A stretch of 64,000 bases of DNA. It comes from Myxocyprinus asiaticus. Lineage: Eukaryota; Chordata; Actinopteri; Cypriniformes; Catostomidae. The notes beneath the pieces are model-generated. The model was not told the origin of the DNA, did no database searches, and saw nothing but the letters and a program-made list of their open reading frames with translations. Shown one piece after another: positions 12,148 through 23,624 of this stretch. The stretch is taken from NCBI RefSeq assembly GCF_019703515.2, contig NC_059368.1, forward strand, positions 28,141,289 through 28,205,288. Direction: 5' to 3'. Numbering within the stretch: the stretch's first letter is position 1; every line of letters begins with the position of its first letter. Both the position numbers and the translations under genes were made by a program.

Positions 12148-12773
12148 TTGCCAGGCAGGGTTGGGAGGGTTCCACTACAGATTACAGAATACATGCTGTA
12201 AAATGTAATTTGTAATGTATTTCGTTAGATTACTCAAGGTCAGTAACGTATTCTAAATACTTTGGATTACTTCTTCAGCACTGGTAGATTTTTTTCAATT
12301 GTTTTGACTATAAAAACTCTGCCAGTACAGTAAGACAAAATACACATGTTAAAAATACATTCTCTGAAACACTTAAATATCTTAAGCAGTGTTGTTTCTA
12401 AAACAAGATAAATCTAATTGATCTTGTTTTAAATATTTTCAGATATTTTTACAGGAAAACAATACAAAATTATCATCAAGAATATGATTTTTGCCCTAAT
12501 ATCAAAGGTCTTACTAGAAAAAAGAAATTATGATCCAACATGAATTTACTTGATAAAAAAATATGATCGTGCCTGGTAACATGTGCATGTAAAATGGCTA
12601 GAAATAGCATTTTAGCTTAGCGTAAAGCTGACAATTTACACAAGGTTTATTTCTATTTCTTCTGCTCCAAACTTACTTCAAACTTACTTCTCTGTCTGTC
12701 TTACTTATATTTTGTATTTTAAATCCGTAATCCCATTACATGCATTCTGTTACTCCCCAACCCTGTTGCCAGG
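12148..12773. mobile_element. Non-autonomous hAT transposon with perfect 8-bp target duplication
   Basis: The element 12156-12765 (610 bp) starts CAGGGTTGGG and ends CCCCAACCCTG, giving short terminal inverted repeats. Sub-terminal sequence is also mirrored: ACAGAATACATG near 12184 and CATGCATTCTGT near 12739. It is bounded by identical octamers TTGCCAGG at 12148-12155 and 12766-12773. The CAGGG terminus and 8-bp duplication are hallmarks of hAT elements. There is no transposase ORF. Confidence 0.88.
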
Positions 12774-12986
12774 TAATAACCCACAGACCAAACAAAACTG
12801 TTACATTTACCTAAGTGTGAGAATCCCATTTCATTATTGTGATTGAGTCATTGAGAACGGATAATGGGATGCATTTGCTAAGGGAATGCACAGTGATTGG
12901 CTAAAAACAATAATAGTGGATACTATTGGATATGAGGGCTGTGGATATGTGTGTCTGGATTCTGACTGGCATACAGTGAAGTGTGT

Positions 12987-13201
12987 TTAAGGGATAGTTG
13001 AGCCAAAAATGTAAATTGTCATCATTAACTCACCCTCTTGTTGTTCCAAACTCATATGACTTTCTTTCTTTCGTAAAACACAAAAGAGGATATTATGCAG
13101 AACGATAACCTGTCACCATTCACTTCCATTGCATCTTTTTCTTCCAATGAAAGTGAATGGTGACTGTGGCTAACATTCTGGAACAGCATGAGGGTGAGTT
13201 G
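12987..13201. mobile_element. Fold-back MITE (family A), short copy
   Basis: Starts GGGATAGTTGAGCCAAAAAT, a variant of the AGTTCACCCAAAAATG terminus abundant in cyprinid genomes, and closes with CATGAGGGTGAGTT. The two halves are partly inverted, with ACCATTCACTTCCATT and AAGTGAATGGTGAC facing each other. Confidence 0.7.
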
Positions 13202-13450
13202 CCTAATTGATTTTACAAAATACATTATTTTTGGTCAACAATATCTTAAAGCAATCACTAGCTGTTTGTCTGTGTAAAGTCGGATCATTGTCTCATTCTT
13301 TGTCATTAAAGTCTAGTGTTTTGAGTGTAATATTGAATCAGATTTTACAAGTCTATACAAACTCACACTGTGACTCTAGATCAGATCTGTCTCTTTGAGC
13401 TGGTTATTGCCATAATTGTTCTGTTGTACCTCTTCAGTGCCTCTCACTAG

Positions 13451-13723
13451 TCATACAGACGACAGCACCTCTCTGGCTGACTCTCTCTCCGTCTTCTCTG
13501 CCCTCTCCATGTCCAGCACTCTGATTGTTGCCTGCTTGACCATAAGCTGAGCTTGATCGTTGGGGAAAGCCTCTGTGTCCACCACTCGATATGGGTCGAT
13601 CTGGAAGGGGAGCTTTGAGAGGGCACCGGTATAGCGACGCTTCAGGTCATGGTCTGGACAAAACAAATATTCATACACAGCAGCGGCTAGAACACCCCCA
13701 ATTAAAGGGCCCACCCAGTACAC
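13451..13723 (-). CDS. aqp4: aqp4 coding exon 5: last membrane segment and cytoplasmic tail
   Basis: Begins GTG TAC TGG at 13723 after the acceptor CATTCTCAG. The first GTG is Val inside Trp-Val-Tyr-Trp-Val-Gly, not a start codon. It encodes segment 6, FCPD, Lys-Arg-Arg and a charged tail ending SSV before TGA at 13451-13453. Confidence 0.95.
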   Translation of the reverse strand: MYWVGPLIGGVLAAAVYEYLFCPDHDLKRRYTGALSKLPFQIDPYRVVDTEAFPNDQAQLMVKQATIRVLDMERAEKTERESAREVLSSV

Positions 13724-16700
13724 CTGAGAATGAGAAAGAGAAAGGAGGCATTAATCTGGTTGCTATTTCTTTTGTTTTCCATCATACTGGTCACATTTAT
13801 TTATAAAAAGCATTTAAGATCTCACTTTTTAATGACAGGAATACACAAATTAGGAAGCAATTAGTAATATAAAAACAACATGGTCTCTATGTATAAAAGT
13901 GCAGAAAAATCTCACTCACAATTTCTCACTAGGAGAAATCTCCAAGAAATCTCTGAATGTGCATAATCCATTGAGATTAAACCCAAAAATGTCAATTTTA
14001 TAGATAGATGGAGAAAAAAAAAAAAACATAAATGAAAGAACAATACATAAGAAAAACAAACAGCTCTATCATGAAAGTGCCAGCTGTTAATACATTTCAT
14101 GCATCCATGTTGATAGGTGTCAATAAAAGGTTAATCACCACTGGGACAACAAAAAGCCAGTGAAACGTACTGAAAAACTTACAGGGTGCACTTTTAAAGC
14201 TAAATTTACTGTAATAAATTATTAACCAGTACAATGATCCAACTAATGTGTCACAGTGTCACACTGTTATATCCTGCCTGACTACACCACTGGCATGTTA
14301 CGTGACTGTGGCAACATTTTTGCAAAATATTATCTGGTTCAATACACATATCATGGCAGTTTCGAGGTAAAATGTCCACTGTTTGGTGCTGAAAGCATTA
14401 AATATTCTCCCAAACAGACAAGGCTTTTTAGGGTAATTTAGTTTTAAATGAATAAAACCTACTTCACTACCCTAAACCTAATTGATAGTGTCAGAAAAAG
14501 CAAGTGTGAGATGAAAAACAAAAATGTAAGTTCACCCAAAAATGAAAATTCTATCATCATTTATCCATCCTCATACCATCCCAGATGTGTATGACTTTTT
14601 TTCATCTGATGAACAAAAACAAAGATTTTTAGAAGAATATCTCAGCTCTTTTGGTCTATACAATGCAAGTAAATGGGTGCCAAAAGTTTGAAGCTTGAAA
14701 ATCCACATAAGGGCAACATAAAAGTACTGCAGAAGACTCTGGTAGTTAAATCCATGTCCTCTGAAGCGATATGATTGGTGTGGGTGGGAAACAGATCAAT
14801 ATTTAAGTCCGTTTTCCTTCATTTTCTCCATCTGTTTTTGGGGATTCACATTCTTCGTGCATATCGCACCCTACTGGACAGGGAGGAGAATTTATGACAA
14901 ACAGTATCACCCACACCTATCATATCATGTATGAACACATGGATTTAACCACTGGAGTCTTATTGATTTCTTTTATGATGCCTTTATGTGTATTTTGGAG
15001 CTTCAAAATTTTGGCACCCATTCATTTACATTGCATGGACCTACAGAGCTGAAATATTTTTCTAAAAATCTTCATTTGTGTTCTGCAGAAGAAAGAAAGT
15101 CATACACATCTGGGATGTCATGAGGGTGAGTAAATGATGAGAGAATTTAAATTTTTCAGAGAACTATCCATTTAAGGGTAATGCTCTATTGAGTTTTTAA
15201 TCAACAAAACCTACCTCCCAAAACCTTAAACCTAAACTTAACCTTTTATTGAAAAAGGAAATGTGAAATGAAAAGCACAATTGCCAAAGCAACTACATCA
15301 TTTTGTTTTGCTCCTATGACACTTTCCTATTACATGTCAAATTATGTGCTCTCCAGGACTCATACCCTGGTCCTGAGAATCACAAGTGCAACACTCTATG
15401 AGTTGAGCAATTTAAGTACATCTGAACAAACTTATGAATGCTGTTTGTTACGTAATGCAAATGTTTCGCAAAATGTATCACCCTAAAAGTCTGCACTACA
15501 GTAAAAGAGTTTCAATATCATAAGAAAGCATTGTGTGAGGAGAAGAGCAAAAAGTGTTTATGATAATCTGCCCTTTTACTAGTGATTTGTGTGAAAGTAA
15601 TTGTTGTAGTGCCTCTATTGTTCATTTCACCATGAAAGTGCCACAATATGTACAACTAGCCACGTAAAAATCATTTTGTAAAAATGCAGCTATAGTAACG
15701 CGATTCTATGAGACCGGGGCTGCATTTCCCAAAAGCATCATAAACCTAAGTAGATCATAGAAACCATTGGTGCCAATGGTCTCTACGATCAACTTAAACT
15801 TGTGATGCCTTGGGGAAACACAGCCCAGGTTAGTTATTAGTGTAAAAGGAATTTAAAATCCAAAAGTGTGACAAAACGGTGTTACAAAAGTGGCACGACG
15901 ACATAAATAGAAGTTGGAGCGATGCAATGCATAACGCAGAGCCGATGCACAGAGCAGATATGTTTACTAGTGCGACCCACTGGATTTTTGCACCTGCTTG
16001 CAACAAAATGCAGTTTGTTTTGTTTTCTCATTATTTCCAAACCATTCAAATCCAGCAACTCTCATTGGGTGGACCAGCCATATATCTGGGCAGATCAATG
16101 CCATTAGTGTCACCTAATGAGGCCTCGCCTCTGATTTATTCATGTCAGTCTCTTAAACATCCCATCTCTCCTTTCAATCAGACTCTGAAATCTTCCATTG
16201 ATGAAATTCACACCAACCCTTTGAAAGGGCACTGTGTGTAGCATGCTGTAAATATAGTAAACACCCCATGAAAGGATTGTGGTGACCTTTCAAATGTTTC
16301 TAATAGAGACCCTGAAGCAAACGTGATGACAGCAGCAGGCACACAGACTTGTCGTTCATTGTGATATTGAATGCACATATGCACATACAGGTACCATACA
16401 AAGTTCACTAGTGAGAAGTGTCATGTACCAACTTTATTTTGAATGTTACATCTGTCTGGTTTCTGAATTGTCCTACTCCCAGAATGCCAATGTAATACAA
16501 ACTTTTGAAAATGTAGAGTCAGCGCTGTAACCAGCATATAAACTGAGGGGGTGAGTACCTCTCAATAACAGATTGGTCAATCAATATGGTTCCATGAGTT
16601 TTTTAATGACAGATACGTTTACATTTGGTCATCCCCAATCCTGAATATTAGATTACATTATTTCTTAAAGTAACACTGGCAATTTGTCATGTTCTTCACA

Positions 16701-19700
16701 CTACTGAGAGGCATAACTACACATTGGTACTGTACATGATATGACATACTGTATTATGATATTCAAAATTAAACCAGTATAATACAGTAAATAGACCTAT
16801 TTGTCTTCATACTAAAGACCTCTGATAGGTCAAACATAGACTCAGTAAAAGGTCTTGTTGTGATAGATATTTAGGTCCCTTTTAGAGGAGTAAATAAAAG
16901 CCAAAATGTTCTTCTCAAAAATGTCTCTGGCAATCAAATTATCTTCAGTTTCACCCTTATCAATCTTAGATCCAAAGGCCAAGCTGACCTTCAGCGTTTG
17001 TGCACATGAATGTCAACTGTAAGATTGTGCAAGAATTGAATGTGCCTTTTCATTTTTTGTCTACACTGAAAAGACCTAGTGTGAATCTTACCCAGTGGTC
17101 GCTCCACTTTCCCATGATGACTGCAGGCCCAAAAGAGCGAGCTGGATTCATACTGGCCCCAGTGTATGGGATCTGGAACACACAGACCAAACCTGTTACA
17201 TAGCTTATGAAGAGAAGTTTTGGCTCTTTAAATGAAAATCTGCAATAAAAATCTAAAAGGGATAGTTCACCCAAAAATGAAAATTATGCCATCATTTACT
17301 CACCCTAATGTTGTTCCAAACCCTTATGACTTCTTTTGCATAACATAAAAGGAGATATTTTAAAGAATATCCCGATAGCCAATTTTCAACACAATGGCAG
17401 TTAATAGTGACTCACTTTAAAGCATAAAATAGAAGCCAAAAGTGTCATAAAAGTTATCCATGTGACTCGTGTGTCATATTTCAAGTCTTCTGAAGCCATG
17501 TGATCTTTTATGAAGTTGTTATTCACTATTAAATCAAATAATTGATGAACTTATGTATACAGTGCCCAAATCAGTCTCTTTTAAAGGGATAGTTCACCCA
17601 TTCATTCACCCTCAGATGTGTATGACTTTCTTTCTTCTGCTAGAACACAAACAAAGATTTTTAGAATAATATATCAGCTCTGTAGGTCCTCACAATGCAA
17701 GTGAATGGTGATCAGACCTTTGTAGCTCCAAAATCACATAAAGGAAACATAAAAGTAATCCATATGACTCCAGTGGTTAAATCCATATCTTCAGAAGTCA
17801 TATGATAGGTGTGGGTGAGAAACAGATCACAATTTAAGTCCTTTTTTACTCTAATTATCCACTTTCACCTTCACACTTTTACATCTGAAGGTCACATGTG
17901 GTGCCTGTTTAGTTTCACTTTCACATCTGAAAGTGAAAGTGGAGATTTAGAGTAAAAAAAAAAATTCACACCCACACCTATTATATCGCTTCTGAAGACA
18001 TAGATTTAACCACTGGAGCCTTATGGATTACTTTTATGTTTCCTTTATTTGAGTTTTGGATCTACAAAGGTCTGATCACCATTCACTTGCATTGTATGGA
18101 CCTACAGAGTTGAGATATTCTTCTAAAAATCTTATTTTGTGTTCAGCAGAAGAAAGAAAGTCAGACACATCTGGGATGGCATGAGGGTGAGTAAATGATA
18201 AGAGAATTTTCATTTTTGGGTGAACTATCTCTTTAAGCTTTAAAGTGGAGCACTGTCTACTGCTATTGGAAATCAGTGATCAAGACATTCTTCAAAATCT
18301 CTCATTTTGTGTTCAGCAGAAGAAAGAAAGTCAGACATGTCTGGATGGAATGCCATGAGCATGAGTAAATACTAACAGCATTTTTATTTTAGGGTGAACT
18401 ATAGTTTATTATAGTTTAAGGGTAATTATAGTTTTAAGTAGTGTTTATAATAATGGCAGGCCTAAATACATTAAGGTTCAGGAAAAGGGCATCTTGTCCT
18501 CATGTAAACCCTTAGAAACACAAATTAGGTTTCAAATAAACACCTCTTCTGCAAACTGTGCTGGGATTATTGGCATGGAGATAATGTTATCACTTGGGAG
18601 TGTAACTGGGTTACAGATTCTCCATAGGAAAGCACATATAACTAGGCAGATACACATAGATCTCAAGAGGCTAATCTTTATGGGATAAAGGTCTTCAAGC
18701 ATGGCATAAAATGTGCTTGACAGTGCTGTATAAGTTAAATAAGTGTGCAAGTTTTGTTGGGCTGACTTGCCATGAGTACAGATATTTTAAAGGGGCTCGC
18801 AAGAAATATTGGAAAATGCGATACAATTTGTATATATAGAAGCTACTATTTCCGGTTTTCTAATGGCACCAATCTGAGCAGCAGAGGAAATACTGGGACA
18901 CTCACAGCGAACAGATGGCCGATGCACACTGATAAGCCAATAGCCAATGACGCCGAACCTTTGAGATCACTGCGTTTGGGGTCACAGGTGGCAAAGATGG
19001 TGAAGACGAGCTCAAAGGTGATTATGAGTTCAATCACAATTGCATGACCAGAGGAGATTCCAGCATTGACCTGCAGGAAGCGAGAATGGGTTATTTGCAC
19101 GGAGAGAGGAGTGAACATTATAGACTGCTCTAAAAACCAATGTTTTTCAATCAAGCCTTAAGCACAGCACATTTTCGGAGTCTAACTAATCTGACACCAC
19201 CAATTTCAGCCTGATCTCATTTACATGACATGACCATGGCAACATTTTTGCAAAGCACAATTATGTGCTTCATTACATGTATTGCTGCAGTTTTCCATTG
19301 AAATGTCCAGTGGGGGGCACCAAAAGCGAGTGAAATGGGGTCGTAATCAGGTTTTAATGAGTAAAACTTACCTTCCTAACCTCAAACTTTGGCCTAAATC
19401 TAACCAATAGTATCCTACAAGCAAATGATAGGTAAACAAAACATACAGGACATCCTCACCCTAAACCAACACCTAAACCTAACCGATAGTGTTGTAAAAG
19501 CAAATGCAATACAAAAGACACGTTTTCTTAAGCAACCACATCATTTTGTGTAGCTGATTTTACACTTTTGTCTCACTTGTCAGTTTGTGTGCTTGACTGG
19601 GCTCGAACCGTGGTTTTCCAAGTTCAAAGTCCAACACTCAGTCAGGTGAGCTACCCTGCAAACTAATCACACTGGAATAAGTGTGTAAATGTACCTGGGT

Positions 19701-22700
19701 CTATAATACAAGTGTTAAAATTGATTGTTTTTCAAATGATGCATTAGAGTAAAAGTGTTCGTTTTTATAACATAGAGTTTGAGTAATACAGCAAAAAATA
19801 AGAGTTTATAAATTCATAATCAGACATTGTACTTGTGATTTGAGTGAAAGTGAATAAACTCATAATTGTTGTAGCGACTCTAGTGTTCGTTTCACTAGGA
19901 AACTGCAGCAAAACATAGAACACGTCGTAAAAGTAAGTTTGCAAAAATGCAGTTATAATAATATTCATTCTATGACAATAGGTTGCCCAATTCAGGTCAT
20001 TGAGTGCGTTGACATGCACAGCAGTATGCTGATAACTGGTTTTGAGAAATGCTGTACCAAAGATTTTAATGCTATTAAACTTTAAGTCGAAAAACAGGGG
20101 AGCAGTTAAAGCTGATGCGTGTAATTAACTAGCTAGTCATGACTGTTTCCCGAAACCGTAGTAACTATGTCGCACATCCATTGTTTGAACCACGTTGGTT
20201 CAACATTATAAAGCAGTCATCAATGATGTTACGTAGGGGGTGGAGTAATAATTCCTGTAGAGATTAAATGGATGTCCATGTCCACATAAGGTGCGTTCTC
20301 TGACAGAATCCTAAGTGTGTTTAATCGCTTGCTCTTAATCTCTTTTTTTTTTCTGCCCAATTTGGAATGCCCAATTCCCAATGCGCTCTAAGTCCTTGTG
20401 GTGGCAGAGTGACTCGCCTCAATCTGGGTGGCGGAGGACGAATCTCAATTGCCTCCGCGTCTGAGACCGTCAATCCGCGCATTTTATCATGTGGCTTGTT
20501 AAGGCGCGTTACCGCGGAGACATAGCACATGTGGAGGCTTCACGCTATTCTCCGCGGCATCCACACACAACTCACCACGCGCCCCACCGAGAGTGAACCA
20601 CATTATAGCAACCATGAGGAGGTTACCCCATATGACTCTGCCCTCCCTAGCAACCGGGCCAATTTGGTTGCTTAGGAGACCTGGCTGAAGTCACTCAGCA
20701 CACCCTTACTCTTAATCTCTTAATTGGAGAATGGAAATGGCCACGACTTGGGGTCTTAAGTCTTTCAGAATAAAAGATATATATGGAGTGAAAGATATAG
20801 AAACCTCAAATGATGTCAACACCATAAACTATCAAGAAATTTTGCTTCTAACCACAGGTGGAGAGATGTAGTTCCAACTTTGTTATGCTGTTTGCGAATG
20901 TTTGTTGGAACTATGGTTTAAGGAAACACCAAACTGTTGAACTATTTTGGTAATGATGGAACTTTTTGGGAAAAGCACCCCAGCCTGACACAATACCACT
21001 GACTCAATTGATCAGTGATTTTGGAGCGATTCTGTTAGATCGGCCATTGGTAGCTGAAGGGTGTATTCAGAAAGCTGTTTGAAAACAATGTTTGTTTTTT
21101 GCAATCTTGTTTGTTGATGCTAGTGGTGCAGGAATTACACACTTCAGCTTTAATGCTTCTAATCAAATGTCTAATTAAAAATCATGATATAACCAGTACA
21201 ACTCACAGAAGTCACCCCCAGTCCTCCTCTGACTGCTGCTGGGGTTACCCCGTACAAGACTGCTGCCCCCACCATCGCCCCCAGGCACTGTGCCAACAAA
21301 TAAAACACACCCTTTGCCAGGCTCAGCTTCCGTGTGGCAACCATTGCTGCGGTAACAGCCGGGTTGATATGGGCCCCACTGATGTGCCCAAAACACTGGA
21401 CGAGGGTTGTGATGGACAAGCCAAAACAGAGAGAGATGAGGACGAGGTCGGGGGGTGGAGGGTTCTCCTCTTTTGCTGCCCAGTTGATGGTGGAACCCAG
21501 ACTGATCAGCACAAATATTAACATGGCCAGGAACTCCCCGGAAACCGCTCGCCAGAATTCCTGAGTCCAAACACCTTTGAAAGCTGCCATGACTCTGTTA
21601 TTGCATGCGCAAGACGACACACATCTCCTTGATGGGACAAAAAACAGAGAGAAAGAGAATGAAGTCCATGATCTGTGTTTCTGAATCATACACTTGTACA
21701 TTATGTATAAGAAACACAGCAAGAGTGGAGGAAATAAGATTTTTTTCCCCCAACAAATATAGGCAACCAAACAAGAAAAAAAATGTAAAGGAGAAAAATG
21801 TAGAGGAAGTTCATTAAAAATGACTATTATAGTTTTTAAAAGGACACCATTTCATCTCCTTCTGCTTGGTTTTAAAGTGTCTCTTCATACAATTAATCTG
21901 TGCGCTCCTTCCAAGTGGAAATTCATCCAATTAGAGTGGCCCCAGTTTTCTTTCAAAGATTCCATAGAGCATTGGCACGGAAACATTCCAGAAAGAATCA
22001 CAAACAAAGTGGATTTATTAATAACCAAGAAACTGTCCAATCTACATCAGTGAGACACATACAGTCTAAATAAATAATTTATTTATTAATCTGAGAAATT
22101 AGTGAAAATGTAAGTGTAGAAGAATAGAATATAAAATATAGAAACAGAATTATTACATTTAATTTGTGGTTAAATAATGTTATGGATAATCCCTTCCAAA
22201 ACCAAAACCGTACTTTAGTTACTGTTACTGAAACTTTGGTATAAATCACCACTATTATCAATAAAGATATAAATGAAATGATGGAAATATTATTAAAGCC
22301 ACTTCTAATGTTTGAAGGAGTTCCAAATATTAATTTATTTTGGTTTTTACATTAGTAACAATAACAGTATTTTGGGGGCAACTGTGCATGGTAAATTTTC
22401 TATGTAACATAAAATAGTGATAATTTTCTGAGACATGTAATCAGACATGTATACTCAACTTTAAGTTTAAACAGTTCATAAACATCATTAGCCTACCCAA
22501 GCCAAAATAACGTACTGAGTTTATAGAGGCAAATATCGACAAACTTACCGAATAAACCAGCAACTTCTGTTCGAAGCCGAGACTTGCGAAAACGACTTGA
22601 TCATCCCTGAGCAAGCATCCTCTTAGGGGGAAAAGCCTACCTCTAACAAGACATCCTAAACACAAGATTGTGCTGCAGGCGTTATGATCTATACCGGTGT

Positions 22701-22916
22701 GTGAGCTACCATGTGCATCCTCCTGTAATGCATTAGCATGTCTGAGCATCTCCTCCCTCTGAATCACACAAACACCAGGCGCTTCAACTATGCTTATAGA
22801 AAAATAATTAAGATCAATTATACATGAATGGTAAACAAACCATTATCTGCTTGCTGGTGGTGCCTTTGCGTGCTTTTCTTAATAAACAACTTCTGCCTCC
22901 CCCATGGCTTTAGTGC

Positions 22917-22956
<40 letters not shown>

Positions 22957-23624
22957 GATTATTATTACTTCTACTACTATAATCAATGATAATAATGGAT
23001 ATTATTTTTTTTTTGTATGTTTAAAGTAGACAGTTATTATTCTTATTACTACAAACAAATAGCTGATATCAGAGAAAAGCCAAGTCTTAACATAAAACAG
23101 AAATTTTTAATGAATGGAGAAATAAACAAAATTGTTTGTCCACTGTAGAAGAGAACACGACCAGGTACTGGAGGCTGAACATGTCTACATAGTTAACATA
23201 TGACATTTCATATGAAGACACTCCCCATGAATGATATTTATATCTAACATATCCATATTTATCTCAGATTTATGGGGGACTTCTGAATGTCTGAGCCGCA
23301 TAAACTGTCAATGAGGTGATAACAAAAACAACCAGCCAACCAACCAAATAATATTTTAAATAATGCTACTTTAAATAAATAACGTTTTTTGGACAGAAAA
23401 TGTGTTGTATTCAGATTTAGCAATTCGTCATTCTACATTATAAAGACTGGTTTCTAAATTGAAATGTTATTTTACTGTAGACCAAGTGCAGACAAAGTAC
23501 ATCACGTTGCCAATTCTGCACATATCATACAGGTATGTAAAGTTGTAACATTTTAGAGACTATTGGAGTGATTACTTTGCTCTTCAACTTACCTAAATGG
23601 GTCCAGGGCTCCGCACCTTGTCAT
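13451..23624 (-). CDS. aqp4: Aquaporin-4 (five coding exons, complete)
   Basis: Water channel of the MIP family, in mammals the main aquaporin of astrocyte end-feet. Coding exons on the minus strand are 23593-23624, 21207-21627, 18906-19070, 17092-17172 and 13451-13723. They total 972 nt (323 codons plus TGA), the same length as human AQP4. All introns are GT-AG; phases are 2, 0, 0, 0. The 165- and 81-nt inner exons equal the human sizes as I remember them. Both NPA boxes are present (AHINPAVT and [10 protein letters not shown]), as are the selectivity-filter Phe in CFGLSI, His in IGHLFA and Arg in NPAR. The C-terminus is EVLSSV, a PDZ ligand that binds syntrophin in mammals. Compared with human, the extracellular Asn-Leu-Thr and the Asn before Tyr-Thr-Gly are absent, so those glycosylation sites are missing. 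I see no disabling change. Confidence 0.96.
14268..15717. mobile_element. Non-autonomous element (family C) in aqp4 intron 4, split by a MITE
   Basis: The left part (14268-14525) carries GTGGCAACATTTTTGCAAA and a 'ccctaaacctaattgatagt' tract. The right part (15179-15717) carries the same tract style, a tRNA-like GGACTCATACCCTGGTCCTGAG piece and ends TTTGTAAAAATGCAGCTAT. The ends mirror each other around CATTTTTGCAAA. A sister copy is at 19208-19985. A family A MITE occupies 14526-15178. Confidence 0.6.
14526..15178. mobile_element. Fold-back MITE (family A) in aqp4 intron 4
   Basis: Begins AGTTCACCCAAAAATGAAAA and ends with a degenerate inverse (AATTTTTCAGAGAACTATCC). Inner halves are inverted: CCCAGATGTGTATGACTTT faces AAAGTCATACACATCTGGG. 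It interrupts family C. Confidence 0.8.
17092..17172 (-). CDS. aqp4: aqp4 coding exon 4: second NPA box
   Basis: 27 codons from ATC at 17172 (acceptor GTGTTCCAG) to TGG at 17092 (donor GTAAGA). It encodes [14 protein letters not shown] and the Lys-Trp-Ser-Asp-His-Trp loop. Confidence 0.95.
17254..18410. mobile_element. Family A MITE in aqp4 intron 3, host of a nested copy
   Basis: The left end GGGATAGTTCACCCAAAAAT (17260) is matched by the right end TTTTATTTTAGGGTGAACTA (near 18401). A second, complete copy sits inside at 17580-18237. The right fragment 18238-18410 carries a second CAGCAGAAGAAAGAAAGTCA, which shows it belongs to the outer copy. Confidence 0.7.
17580..18237. mobile_element. 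Family A MITE nested inside another copy
   Basis: Runs from TTAAAGGGATAGTTCACCC to TTTTGGGTGAACTATCTCTT. The halves are inverted (GACTTTCTTTCTTCTGCTAG facing CAGCAGAAGAAAGAAAGTC). The centre has CTTTCACATCTGAAAGTGAA, a tight palindrome at about 17919-17940. Confidence 0.75.
18906..19070 (-). CDS. aqp4: aqp4 coding exon 3
   Basis: 55 codons, phase 0 at both ends. The acceptor is CTTCCTGCAG before GTC at 19070, and the donor is GTGAGT from 18905. It encodes Val-Asn-Ala-Gly, membrane segment 4 ([17 protein letters not shown]), Asp-Pro-Lys-Arg and segment 5 through the filter His in GHLFA. Confidence 0.95.
19208..19985. mobile_element. Family C non-autonomous element in aqp4 intron 2
   Basis: CTGATCTCATTTACATGACA starts the left end, with GGCAACATTTTTGCAAAG. 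The right end carries TTTGCAAAAATGCAG and TCATTCTATGACAATAGG. The middle has a reversed tRNA-like remnant (GGGCTCGAACCGTGG ... CAGGTGAGCTACC at 19600-19655). No ORF of note. Confidence 0.6.
20341..20706. repeat. GC-rich interspersed repeat, about 365 bp
   Basis: A T-run, then CCCAATTTGGAATGCCCAAT, a CpG-rich centre (GTTACCGCGGAGACATAGC) and CAACCGGGCCAATTTGGTTG near the end. I recognise this as a sequence type common across carp-like genomes, but I cannot name its family. It lies in aqp4 intron 2 and differs sharply in composition from its surroundings. Confidence 0.6.
20950..21157. mobile_element. Family B MITE, left-truncated, in aqp4 intron 2
   Basis: Shares TGTATTCAGAAAGCTGTTTGA, the Ala-Leu-less 'gatgctagtggtgcaggaattacacacttcagc' style end and a closing TTTAA with the copy at 2095-2438. 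The left inverted repeat is missing. It ends about 50 bases from the exon 2 donor. Confidence 0.6.
21207..21627 (-). CDS. aqp4: aqp4 coding exon 2: membrane segments 1-3 and first NPA box
   Basis: The acceptor is a polypyrimidine tract ending CCCATCAAG at 21628, and the donor is GTGAGT at 21206-21201. The internal Met24 (ATG at 21590) corresponds to M23 of mammals and has a strong context (G at -3, G at +4). It begins the [10 protein letters not shown] block. The exon includes the AHINPAVT half-pore and ends after Gly-Val-Thr-Ser. The longer open frame leftward of 21207 (Val-Ser-Cys-Thr) is intron read-through. Confidence 0.96.
22549..22770 (-). other. aqp4: Possible alternative 5' exon of aqp4
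   Basis: A consensus donor TCG/GTAAGT sits on the minus strand at 22549/22548, about 0.9 kb upstream of exon 2 and inside intron 1. Joined to exon 2, the frame from above hits a stop before Met24, so such a transcript would yield the short M23-type protein. Mammalian AQP4 uses an alternative 5' exon in this way. The 5' limit given is arbitrary. Confidence 0.3.
22918..22957. repeat. (TAA)n microsatellite
   Basis: About 13 TAA units in aqp4 intron 1. Confidence 0.95.
23593..23624 (-). CDS. aqp4: aqp4 coding exon 1: long (M1-type) N-terminus
   Basis: The ATG at 23624 opens 10 codons plus two bases and runs to a consensus donor (AG/GTAAGT, cut between 23593 and 23592). The split codon completes with the first G of exon 2, and the frame then runs into the aquaporin body. 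The upstream in-frame triplet at 23678 is TGA, so this is the first in-frame Met. G at -3 gives a usable start context. The leader has 23 residues before the internal Met24, with Cys13 and Cys17, the same positions as the palmitoylated cysteines of mammalian M1. No transcript evidence is available, so the exon is inferred from splicing and frame. Confidence 0.82.

Noticed and set aside
13723..13725. GTG as an alternative start of a separate 90-residue protein
   Set aside because: It is preceded by a consensus acceptor CATTCTCAG, and the frame continues from exon 4 into conserved aquaporin sequence, so the GTG encodes an internal Val.
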